In this document: positions 47,003-57,424 of the stretch, piece by piece
Layout of the letters: every line of letters begins with the position of its first letter
How positions within the stretch are numbered: the stretch's first letter is position 1
Assembly: GCA_001910725.1 (NCBI GenBank)
Contig: MJGA01000008.1
Location: forward strand, 496,001 to 560,000
Length of the DNA stretch: 64,000 nt
Source of the DNA: Phanerodontia chrysosporium
Taxonomy: Eukaryota > Basidiomycota > Agaricomycetes > Polyporales > Phanerochaetaceae
Direction of reading: 5' to 3'
The notes under the pieces: generated by a model
Databases searched by the model: none
What the model was told of the DNA's origin: nothing
Seen by the model: the letters and a program-made list of their open reading frames with translations, nothing else
Program-made: the position numbers and the translations under genes

Positions 47003-50000
47003 CTATAGGACGGAATCGTGAGCACTCAAGGCTTCTGCAATGTGAGTCGACTTGCCTTCCTGTTTGATGAGCTGAACCAAGCGACTCTTGCCGGCTTTAC
47101 CAGCAGGGACGATGATGTCGACCCCGGCCATGAGCGACGTTGTTACTTCTCTGAGCAGACGGTGAACACAACGCGCCCAACGATTGCTCATAGACGTACT
47201 TATTTTGTCTCGGTTTCTCTAGCAGCTGGTTCACAAAGTCCTTTAGCCGGAGCAGTTCGATCATGTCGGACTCGAGGCGGGATCGTGCCACACCGGGTCC
47301 TGGTGACCATTAGTCTCTCATCTCACTGGTACAGACACAGACACACCAGAGTTTGCCACGGCTGGCAGAATACAGACTTCATTGCCATATCATCGGGGCA
47401 CCAGGTCTGGTAAATCTCTTCGGCGAGATGTGGCATGATGGGCGCCATGATTTTTGTCATCGTGTCTAATACCTGTGCAAAGCTGAATCCTCAGTCACAT
47501 GACAGGGCTGAAGGGTACTTACCGACTCCATAACCGTCAGAATCGCCCGTCGGCGGGGGCTGTCCATCGAGTCACAGTAGAGCACATCCTTCGCAACATC
47601 GAAGTAAAGCCTCGACATCGTGACATACACGAAGTTGCTCAAGGCCGCGACAACTTTCGGGAAGTTGTACGTCTGGTAGCCCTCCCGGGCCACAGTCTCG
47701 AGCTCGTGTAGCTTGTGCATAACGTACCGATCGACCTAGGCACCGCATGTCACTCATCGCATACGAACAAAGGCTAAATCGTACACGTACCATGCTCATC
47801 TGCTCTTTCGGCACCCTCTCCTCCTCCGTCAAACAGCGGTCCTGTAGGTTTCCGAGCATGAAGCGAGCGGTGCCGCGGATCTTGTTGTACTTGTCCATGC
47901 ATTGTCTCAGGATAGTCGGTCCGATTGACATGTCACGTCCGACCTCGACAGTCGCAGCCCAAAGCCGGAGGACCTCCGTTCCATACGCAGGCTCCTTCTT
48001 GCGATCCTGATACAATCGTCAGCGATTTCCCTTCGACCATAGCTCCGAAGAAACACCCACAGGGCCTCCATTAATAATGGTGTGCGGCGTGATGATGTTG
48101 CCCAGGGACTTGCTCATCTTCTTGTCGTTCTCGTCGAGGACCATGCCATGCGTGATCAGCGCGCCGTACGGCGCGACGGGCGGCTTCTTCGGGGGCGCGG
48201 ACGCGACCGCAGTGAGGAGCTGACTCTGGAACCAGCCGCGATGCTGGTCGCTGCCTTCAACGCATACGTCAGCGTAGCGCCCGGGCACCTTCTGGCTCGT
48301 CTCTATCTGCGCGAGGCCCTCGAGCATCGACCAGGACGTGCCGCTGTCAAACCAGACGTCCATAGTGTCAGTGCCCTTGGACCAGGCAGCCTCGACGTCC
48401 TCGCCCGGAACCAGCAGAGACGGTGGGACGAAGTCCGACACGGGTCCGTCCCACCAGTGCCGCGTGCCCTTCTCCTGAAGAACGCTCAGAATGTGGGTGA
48501 GTGACTCTGGCGTGAGGATGGCGCGGTCCGTGGGAGCATGGTACAAGGCAGGGATAGGGACTCCCCATACGCGTTGCCGAGAGATACACCATTCAGAGCG
48601 AGAGCGGACAAATGCCTCGAGACGATTGCGCGCTACAGGGCTTCGCATGAGCTGGTGTCCGTTGCGGCCTGAAAAGCATGCACTTACAGATTCCCGGGTA
48701 AAAATCGACGTTTTGCAGTGCATGAATGGCATCGTCTTTGATGGCATCGAGGTTGGCGAACCATTGCGACGTAGCCCTATACATAATGTCTCAGGACAGC
48801 ATGTATATATCAAAGTCGAGACGTACATCATGATAATGGGTTGATCGGTTTTCCAATCGTACGGGTATCTGTGCTTGAACCGCTGGACCTTCTTCATAGC
48901 ATCAAGTTCCGTCAGAATATCGACCATGGCCCTGCTGCCTTCCGACAACACGTCTTTCCCGACAAGGCGCTGCGCAGCAGTATCACCAACTACCGCCGCA
49001 ACCGACGGAGCGAAACGTCCTCGCTGATCGACATGACACAGCATATCCGAGGCCAATCCACGTGCCCTGAAGAGCTCATAATCTTCCTGACCGTGGCTGG
49101 TGCGAGGTGGACGACGCCGGTGCCAGTAAGAGCGTTCACGTGAGACGAGGCAAGAACGGACAGCGTGCTAGAAGGTGCGCCAGGAGCATTAGCAAATAGC
49201 CCACGATACTTCAAATCAACAAGAGCAGTGCCTGTGAGTGTGATATCATGAGCAGCTGTCTGTGCGCTTGATAGTATATATCTTACCCGGAATAGTCTTC
49301 AGTGTTTGGTCGACACCCATTTCAGCAAGTATGGGTTGGAGAGATTCTCCGCGCTCAGAGGCAAAGATATAGGTACCAGCTTCCGGTGTCGCCGAGTTGC
49401 ACGCGAGGACGTATTGCATCTCCGGGTTCACAGCTATTCCCTGCGTAACAGTTGTTGAGATGACGTTCAGCAGGCTCTGGACGCAAACATACCATATTAG
49501 CCGTCAACGTCCACGGGGTCGTTGTCCATGCCAGGAATTTAACTGGACCTGGACCTCACTTAGCACATTGCCTTGCTTTTCGGCTTCGAATGTGACGTAA
49601 ACTGAATGGGAAACATGGTCGTCCTTATACTCGAGCTCTGACTCGGCAAGAGCAGATTGCGAGGAAGGCGAGTAGTGAACGGGCCGGTATTGGCGGAAAA
49701 TCAGCCCGCGTTCAACCATCTTTTTGAAGATGTGCAGCTGGCGCATCTCGTAATCGTGGTCTGAGGTATGTTAGCCAGGCATCGCTATTACTGAGGGAGT
49801 GACGCACCCATTGTTCGGTACGTCGTGTCCTTGTCCCATTTCGCCATTATACCCAGGCTCCTAAACTGGCTCATTTGCGACTTTACTTGCTCCTTCGCGT
49901 ATCGCTCCGCCTCTTGACGAATAGTAACAGACGAGACTTCATGAACGTCTTTCTGCACAGAACTGGGTATATGTGTGGCGTACAAAAAGTGCTCAGACTC

Positions 50001-50495
50001 ACCTTCAGGGCCTTCAAGACCTTCTGTTCGATTGGAAGCCCATGGCAGTCCCAGCCGGGGATGTAGCTGGTGCATCCATGAGTTTGAGGATTTGGGACAG
50101 AGAATGGTTGCGTACTGCACCCGCTCGCCAACAGATACATGGTATCGGTTTATGATGTCCTTCAGGATCTTGTTTAACGCGTGTCCCATGTGGAGGTCTC
50201 CGTTTGCGTACGGTGGTCCGTCATGCAATACGAACAGCGGACCCTTGGCGTTCTCCCACTACTTCCAGCCACGGTGAACATCTGCGCAATTGATAATGGA
50301 TAACCCAACCTGCCACGCATAAAGCTCCTCGGTCGTCCTGCGGACGATGGCTTCGTTCTTTGCGGGGTCCGTCTGCTGGGGAAAGCGCGACATAGGAACG
50401 GTAATTGTCGCCGCGTGTGGGTTGCTGCTGCTGGACGAATATCGTATGCCGCATTTTGGCCAGAGCCGCAGGGCCCACGGCCGTAGAGGCAGCAT
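47003..50495 (-). CDS. Mitochondrial isoleucyl-tRNA synthetase
   Basis: Charges mitochondrial tRNA-Ile; the counterpart of yeast ISM1. The chosen start at 50495 gives [19 protein letters not shown], an arginine-rich, acid-free presequence typical for mitochondrial import. Class I signatures are [19 protein letters not shown] (HIGH as HMGH), [50 protein letters not shown] and KMSKSLGN (KMSKS). About fourteen introns are present. Three one-base losses are visible: 49538-49540 (A-run on the coding strand, then [15 protein letters not shown]), 49095-49096 (restoring [17 protein letters not shown]) and 47276-47277 (restoring [18 protein letters not shown]). An overlapping longer frame starting upstream in another phase is rejected because it cannot reach the conserved region. 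It is divergent from the cyclin gene. Confidence 0.92.
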
Positions 50496-50963
50496 TTTGA
50501 GGCCTCTGTCTCTCCGTCTCAGGCAGGGACGGAAAGCAGTTGAGGGAGAAGAGCGAGGCGCGACACCGGAAGACCAGAAAGGCAAGTGCAGCGGTTGGCG
50601 CCCGCTCTGATGGAATCACCTCGTGCGTCGGTTTAGCGAGCCCGACGCGGACGATCGCCGGCATTGTCACGCAGTTTTTTCTCTCGAGTCGCAGACAGCT
50701 TGCGAGACAAAGACCTCCCGAGACAAAGACCGGAGGGTTTGAAGGCCAGCGGCGCCTAGGAGCACGCGAAAGAGCCACGAGCGCTCACGTGACTTTACGC
50801 GGGCGCATTATTTGATGGTGTTTGTGCAAGGTGTTGAACAAAACGGGACAGCGCTCGACGTAGACGTCGTTCACCTTCCACCTCGTCCTCTTCCCCTCTT
50901 CTTCTTAAAGTCTACAATTTCTGTACACTATTTATCTCACCAAACGTGGAGAAATAGTCTGGA
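50496..50963. promoter_or_regulatory. Divergent promoter, isoleucyl-tRNA synthetase and B-type cyclin
   Basis: 468 bp between two start codons on opposite strands. The cyclin side is CT-rich (50880-50940). No TATA box stands out. Confidence 0.6.
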
Positions 50964-53258
50964 ATGTCCTCCCAGGTCCCCGTCAGTATCGCCCCGACAA
51001 TTCCCGACCGACGTTTTCGCTGACAGACTCACAGGTCCGCAGGACGACACGCACGACCACCAGAGTCGTCAACAACAAGGAGAATGCGATAAACACCAGA
51101 CTTAGATCCACAACACGCGCGAAACCCCCCTCCACCGGTCCCACCGCCTCCGAGGTCAAGCCCACAGGCATCGCCCGGGCCACCGCATCCACCGTCGCGA
51201 CCCGTGCGAAAACTGCTGCAGCGACATCGTCTAAAATCGACCCTGCGGCGCAAGGCAAGCGGAAACGCGAAGCTCTTGGTGAGGTCGCTCGGCCAGCGGC
51301 GAACGTACAGAGGGATGCTCCGAAGGACTCGACCACTGGTCTCAAGGGCAAGGCTAAGGCCAAGGAGACCTTCGAGGGCGTCGTCCTCAAAAAGCCCCCC
51401 TCCGCCGCGAAGCCTCCCTCGACCACCAAGAGTGTAAAGCCGCCCTCCACGACCCGTAAGAGCACTGCTGTGGCCAGTTCTACGACCACTGTCACCACCA
51501 CCTCGAGCCGCCGTACGCGTAGTTCCACCCAGCAGTACGCGCAACAGGTGAAGAAGCAGACCGTGTTGGAAGAGGTCCCAGAGGAGGAGGAAGAGCCCGA
51601 GCCTGCCCCCGCCTCAGCCCCGCGGGAAGAGGAGCCGATGGCAGTCGATATCCCAGCGCCAGCGCCAGTGCAGGTCCCACGACGTCTCACCGTGGCGCGT
51701 TCTTCCATTGCAGTAGCGTCTTCTCGCGTACAGATCAAGGAGCGTGCACGCCAGGCCGCTGCTGCTCCTGTCGAGATTGATGACGATGACGATTTCCGCG
51801 CGTACAAAAAGCGTCGCACGTCGTCCGAAGCACCAGAGGACGACTTCCTCGTGGAACGAGAGCTTGACGAGCTCCATGAGCTTGAACCCCAGGAGCCTGC
51901 TGAGGCTGATCCCAACGGCGACCAGTGGCAGGATCTCGACGCTGAGGATGCCGACGACCCACTCATGGTCAGCGAGTACGTTACCGACATCTTCAACTAC
52001 CTCAAGGAGGTTGAGGTATGTGGCACGACCATTGACCTATCCTAACAAAATAACCGGTGCATTAATAGCAAACGACCATGCCCAACCCCAACTACATGGA
52101 GATGCAAAAAGATCTCGCCTGGAACATGAGGGGCATTCTCACCGACTGGCTGATCCAGGTCCACTCTAGGTTCCGCCTGCTGCCGGAGACGCTCTTCCTG
52201 GCCGTCAACATCATTGATCGCTTCTTGTCCCAGCGTGTCGTCTCGCTGGCCAAGCTTCAGCTCGTCGGCATCACCTGCCTCTTCATTGCCGCCAAGGTTG
52301 AGGAAATTGTCGCGCCGAGCGCGCAGAATTTCCTCTACTGTGCTGACTCATCGTACACCGAGCCCGAGATCTTGCAGGCGGAGAAATACATCCTGAAGAC
52401 GCTTGACTGGAACATGAGCTACCCCAACCCGATGCATTTCCTGCGCCGGGCTAGCAAGGCTGACGACTACAACATCAAGTCGCGGACCATTGCCAAGTAC
52501 TTCCTCGAGATCCAGTGTCTTGAATGGAGGTTGATTGCCGCTCCCCCTTCGCTTGTCGCGGCTTCTGCTCTTTGGCTGGCGAGGCTGGTAGTTGGAGAGA
52601 CGGAGTGGGCAAGTCTGTTTCAACCTCCTATTCCTCACGGCGCTAACTCTCCTTCCATAGACGCCGAACCTGGCACACTATTCGTCGTACCCCGAGAGCG
52701 CACTCATCCCGACGGCGAACCTGATGCTCAACTATGTGCTCAAGAAGCCCAAGCACCAGTCCTTCTTCCGCAAGTATGCGGGCAAGAAGTTCATGAAGGT
52801 CCGTTGGTTTCCGTCTTCGTGCTGTATTGTACGCTGACATCATGGCCTGACAGTCGAGCATCTACGTGCGCGACTGGGTATTGAGCCACTGGAGCGAGGG
52901 ACAGACCGTCAACCTCGCGGAGGAGCTTCCTGAGCTCAAGGTTTTGGTCCGTCATGCGAAGGAAAGGGAGGAACGCCTCTTAGCGGAGCAAGCAGCCCTG
53001 CAGGCCGCTCGTGAAGCAGAGGCATCTCGCGAAGCCGCCCTGGCCGACAGCTTCGAGCACCATCGCCACCACGACGATCGCCACGCTGGTCACTCTGCAA
53101 CTCATGCTTCCCATCTTGCGCACCACGGACACACCTCGCAGGCCCAGGAATACACGCGGGGCTCGCAAGCTCACGCCTCATCGCGGACCCACGCCGCGCA
53201 GCCTCAGGCTGGTCACCACTACAGCCACTACCAGGGCGGCGCCGCGCGCCTCAGGTAA
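50964..53258 (+). CDS. B-type (mitotic) cyclin
   Basis: Activates the cyclin-dependent kinase at G2/M. Exons are 50964-50975 (MSSQ only), 51035-52015, 52069-52608, 52661-52798 and 52854-53258, exactly 691 codons plus stop. The long basic/proline-rich N-terminus contains NNKENAINTRLR and a near-destruction-box KREALGEVARPAAN. The cyclin box begins with VSEYVTDIFNYLKEVE, then PNPNYMEMQKDLAWNMRGIL, TDWLIQVHSRFRLLPETLFL, VNIIDRFL, LVGITCLFIAAKVEEI, the hallmark of B-type cyclins. The second fold has NPMHFLRRASKADDYN, then HYSSYPESALIPTANLML. The C-terminus is His/Ser/Ala-rich and atypically long. Intron 3 (52609-52660) uses a GC donor (GCAAGT..TAG). Confidence 0.95.
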
Positions 53259-53881
53259 GCTCGCCGCCAAAGCGAAGTCAAAGATGGCCTTGCTGGCCGT
53301 GTATTCTTCCCTCGGATCGCCCCCACAATCATGGATCGGACCCGCATCTATTGCATTTCGCATACAATTCCCTGTGCACCGTCTCATCCTGTTTTCCCGT
53401 TTCCCGTAATCTCCGTGTTGTCCCCTTTTCCTATCCCGCCCACACATTTCCCGACATCCCTACCCCCGAAGACGTCCCGTGCACCATTTTGCCCTGTTCT
53501 GTTGCATCCCTCCGCATTCACACGCACTGCATCACGCACGCAAACGTTAACTGTTAGTGTTTCTTCTTGTTTTTATTTGCTTTGTACAATTGAATCTGGT
53601 GTAACCGACGCCGTTCGTTCGCAATGACGCGTCCCGACGCGAGGCAGCCCGTATACTGTACGTACGTATTTACGAGCTAGTTCAGGTACTTAGAAGCCGT
53701 CGAAGTGTACATTCGGTAATCGTCTGTTCAATCAAATGTTTCTTCTCGAGACCGACGGGTGGGAGCGCAGCACTCCCCACACGCCACAAGGCCGGCGTCT
53801 GTGCATCTTGCTTCTGAACCGCCACCTCCTCCGACGACCGAGACTGCTGCTTCGGCACAACGGACATAGAACCACGACGCG
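53259..53881. other. Intergenic region, cyclin 3' end to SWC5 start
   Basis: About 620 bp on the same strand. CT-rich over 53390-53520, consistent with untranslated and promoter DNA. No gene recognised. Confidence 0.5.
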
Positions 53882-54821
53882 ATGTTGCCTCCGCAGAAGC
53901 GCGAACTCGACTCTGACTCTGAGGACGATCCAGACTACGTCCCGCCCGCGGATGGTGCGCAACTGTTCTCGGTATGCCTGGAGGATCATTTGTGCTCATG
54001 CTTCTCCAGACCCAGAGTCAGATCACGACGCAGAGGCCCGAGACTACGAAGAAGCAAATCCAGAGGTCCAACAGGCGGACGCAGCAGAGAAGAAGAGGTG
54101 CGTCGCAAGCCCCCTGCACCCCCGCGCCCACGCCTGACCTCCCCCTGCAGTGCACGCGAAGCCCTCTGGGCCGACTTCAAAGCGTCCGTCTCCACACCCC
54201 CGTCCACATGCGCATCTGTCCCTCATACCAAGACGGTCAAAGTTGAGAAGCGCTACCGCTTCGCGGGCGAGGACGTGACGTGAGTGTCCTGCCGCTCCGC
54301 TCAGTGCCCTCGTCGGGATTTGACGCCTACCAGCCCATACGTGCAGGGAGGTCGTCGAGGTGCCTGAAGACTCCGAAGACGCGAAACGGTGGCCGCGCTG
54401 GCAGCCGCCGCACGCCGAGGGCGCGCAGGCAGCCCCGGCGGGCACGGCACCTGCGAACGACGCCGCGAGCGCAGGCGAGGCGTCCTCCAGCGCGGCAGCA
54501 CCGGAGCCGCACGCTGCAGCTGCGCCGGCACCACCCAAGCCCGCGAAGCGTCCGGGCCCGCGCAAGTCGAAGACGCTGCTCGCGCCGCTGCCCGGCGCGC
54601 AGAAGGCGAAGAAGCTCACGACGCTCGATAAGTCGGCGCTCGACTGGCGTGCACATGTCGAGGGCGCGCCGCCGGACACGGGCCTGCGCGACGAGCTCGA
54701 CGCGCACCGCCGCGGTGGGGGATACCTCGAGAAGGTAGAGTTCCTGAAGCGCGTCGAGCAGCGCAAGGAGGAGGCCCTCGAGGCCAGTAGGGCGACGAAG
54801 CGCCGGAAGACGATTACATAG
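53882..54821 (+). CDS. SWC5: SWR1-complex subunit Swc5 (BCNT/CFDP1 family)
   Basis: Subunit of the chromatin remodeller that exchanges H2A for H2A.Z. Exons are 53882-53971, 54010-54097, 54151-54279 and 54347-54821. The N-terminus is acidic (LDSDSEDDPDYVPP, then DPESDHDAEARDYEEA), suited to histone binding. The C-terminal BCNT domain is clear: KLTTLDKSALDWRAHVEG, then LRDELDAHRRGGGYLEK and VEFLKRVEQRKEEALEA, ending in a basic tail. Adding one G at the first exon's end (53971, TCGGTATG) brings exon 2 into the acidic frame and gives exactly 260 codons plus stop. Without it a read-through frame replaces the acidic region by an arginine-rich one. Confidence 0.88.
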
Positions 54822-55066
54822 GTGAGTTAGATCCATCTCCTATGCCCTCGAGCTCACGGAACTCGGTCAATATAGACTTCCAGATCTCTGTTACTGTGTT
54901 TTCATCTGTATCTTCTATCATCTACGGGTTTGTATTCTGTGTACTCCTTGTACGATTCCCCAAAACTATTACTACTGGATACACATATGCTAAACACTAA
55001 CGGCTACAAGATAACATCCTTGAATGAACCCGAGAAATTGAAAGCGACGTCGCTCCTCCAAGGGCT

Positions 55067-56626
55067 TTAGTATCCGAAGATATTCTTCCCCTTCTCGAAA
55101 CCCATCTTCTCCAGCCCGGGGATAGCAGCCTTCTCAATTAGGCCACCCGGCCCGCACAGTAGGGTGACGACGCCATCCTCTGGTGGATAAAACTGCTGCT
55201 GCATGAGCTCGAGCGTGAGCGGACCCTCCTTGTACGGCCAGTCGGGCTTGTCCTCGGGGACCTTCGACAGGGCGTGCCAGAGCTTGAAGCGGTCCGGGCA
55301 CTTCTCGACATAGCCCTTGAGCTCGTCGCGGAGAAGGATATCCTCGTACGTCTTATTGCTACAGCGGGACTGAGGACCGCAGGCAGGAGAAGGGCACACG
55401 GGAGGCTCACCTGTCGATCATTGAGATCATGCTCTTGTCGTCGGGGTCGGACAGGATGTAGTGAATGACCTGCCAGTGAGGCGTCAAACCGCTACCTCCC
55501 GCTACAAGGTTGATCTTCGGCCTATCAGCATCCAGCAAATCCCCAAGGATAGATGTCTCACTTTGTCGAAATGATAGTCCTTGCCCTCGATACTCCAATG
55601 ACCTTTTCCCTTATAGATAATTTCACCCATCGGTCCACGCATGTCGAGCTCCTCACCTGGGATACATAACTTTATTAGCCTGACTTCGGCGTAAGGGAGT
55701 GTGATTTCCGGACATACCAATCTTCATGCAATCCAGGTAATTCGAAACCAGTCCGCCAGGCGGGTATGGCCCATCTTCTGTGGGAAAATAAGTCTTGACG
55801 CAGAACGTGATCGTCCCATTCTCCTCCCTGGGGAGGACGGGGTAGATTGGAGTGTAAGGGCGTAAGACAGCCTGGTCTTGGAAGTGGATGGATAGCAGGA
55901 CGTGCTGCCCGATGGGAAGCCCAAGGACACCAGGCTCCCCAGTTTCTTTCTTCGGAAGCTCGAACACATACACGCTAACCCAACATCAGATGTAGCTTTT
56001 CCCAAGAAATGTGAGACACGTACCGTGTATCGTGAGATACTTCCTTCCTCTCGACAAGGATGCCGCGCATGAAGAGGTCGGGCTGGAGGCTCAAACCCTT
56101 GCGCTCCGCCTTGATCTTCTTCAGCTCTTCTTCAGCCCGCACAGCGTCCTTCTTCATCTCTTCCACAGCTTCATCGGACAGGACACCGATCAGGCATTCA
56201 TCACGCTTGGAGTTCGCGTCTGATGACTAGCGTGAGCAAAAATGTGATGCGCTTGACCAAGAACGAACTTACAGCCGTCATGGATACCCTTGTACTGTGC
56301 GGAGAGTTGGTGGATCAATACGAGTTATAATCAGGCCAGACACTGCAGCCGTACCTGAATGGTCGTGTCAACGGTCGCTTTTCCAGCATATGGCATGATG
56401 GCCTCAGCACCACCTGAAGGATAATCGTTATTTACACTCGAGCAATATCGTGTATGCACATACCAGGGTGCCAGCTAAGGACGGAGGTCACGTCATAGAC
56501 CTTATTATCGATGATAATCCATGCATCGTCCTGCACAGGGTCAGTCAAAGTTTCGACGACAACCCGACGTCGGCTTACTCTGTCAGAACTCTTAACGCCC
56601 TCCCTTGAGGCGCCGTGATGCCTCAC
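55067..56626 (-). CDS. Cytochrome b5 / FAD / NAD reductase, nitrate-reductase-like C-terminal half (5' end uncertain)
   Basis: Minus-strand gene with a cytochrome b5 domain followed by an FAD/NAD(P)H reductase module. The b5 part reads DDAWIIIDNKVYDVTSVL, then WHPG joined over an intron to GAEAIMPYAGKATVD, and a second haem-histidine segment near YKGIHDG. A charged helix links to LFMRGILVERKEVSHDTR. The FAD part has LPIGQHVLLSI, RPYTPIYPV and GGLVSNYLDCMKIG; the NAD part has NLVAGGSGLTPHWQVIHYIL and LLCGPGGLIEKA, ending NIFGY. This is the order found at the C-terminus of assimilatory nitrate reductases, but the molybdenum-cofactor domains that should precede it are absent. Upstream of about 56600 the DNA turns into repeats. 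It may be a truncated nitrate reductase or a free b5-b5R fusion; the start codon is not settled. Confidence 0.75.
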
Positions 56627-57295
56627 GATTGGTTGAGGCAGAGCGCTGGATCACGGCACATCGCGAGGAAAACCTAATCCTCGCGAGTGTCTCGCGAGAG
56701 CTGCTAGCGCCTCATGTGGTCTCGTGAGACAGAGACGATATCTCATACTTGCCTCATGAGGAGTCCACATATCTCATAGTTACCTCATGTGGTCTATCGA
56801 TGATATGATACAGGGAGACCGTCGCGATGCATCGTGATGACTTTGATTGTCTCGTGATGTCTCGCGAGCGCGCAGCGAGAGCCAAGCAAAAAAAAAATAG
56901 CGCCGAGGTTTTATTACCCTTCATTAGCGAGTCAGTTTCTATACTTACCACCTCACTTACCTATTTACTGTGGAATTTAGCTTTTGAACCTGTTCAATTA
57001 CTGATTACTTACCGCTTTACCTTACTGGACTTACCTGCTTACTTGGGGGGGTTAGCTTTTTGAACATATTACAGTATCAATTACTTACTATCGCGGTTTA
57101 TGATCATCCTAGAGGTTTCTTTTCCGAGTTAGTTGTGGGATTCGAACCAGCGACCTTGAATTCACTTACCACGAGTCAAAACGTCTACGCTAAAGGGCCA
57201 TATCTGTATTGTTACTTCATTAATGAGGACGCATTTCTAGGAACCTCGTGAGGCGCACATGAGTCTCAAGCATCGCCTCATGAGAAGGCAGAGTG
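56627..57295 (-). mobile_element. Repetitive insertion with tRNA-like internal promoter, SINE-like
   Basis: About 670 bp unlike its surroundings: AT-rich core, many short CTCGCGAG / CTCATGAG palindromes at both ends, an A-run at 56887 on +, and an internal imperfect direct repeat of about 37 bp (56977-57012 and 57052-57089). On the minus strand it holds A-box- and B-box-like sequences of RNA polymerase III with tRNA spacing. Both edges show similar strings (TGAGGCGC at about 56612 and 57249, and AGGCAGAG shortly after each), possibly duplicated target or terminal sequence. It directly abuts the truncated 5' end of the reductase gene. Confidence 0.5.
57138..57192 (-). promoter_or_regulatory. 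tRNA-like A box and B box
   Basis: On the minus strand TAGCGTAGACG (57182-57192) approximates the A box, and GGTTCGAATCC (57138-57148) matches the B box exactly; they are 33 nt apart. The T-stem does not pair well (about 3 of 5), so this is a tRNA-derived promoter rather than a working tRNA. Confidence 0.55.
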
Positions 57296-57424
57296 TTGCA
57301 CCAGGCAATGAATCAATTCTGGCGAAAGCACAAAGATACTGTAACCAAGACTCTCCAGGAGCCTAACAGAGAGAGAGGGAATGTGCAACAACAAAAGAAT
57401 ATCATGTATACAAAGACGGCAACA

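Noticed and set aside
50221..50666. Alternative N-terminus for the isoleucyl-tRNA synthetase starting further upstream
   Set aside because: Its frame does not reach the conserved region, whereas the ATG at 50495 gives a good mitochondrial presequence in the correct frame.
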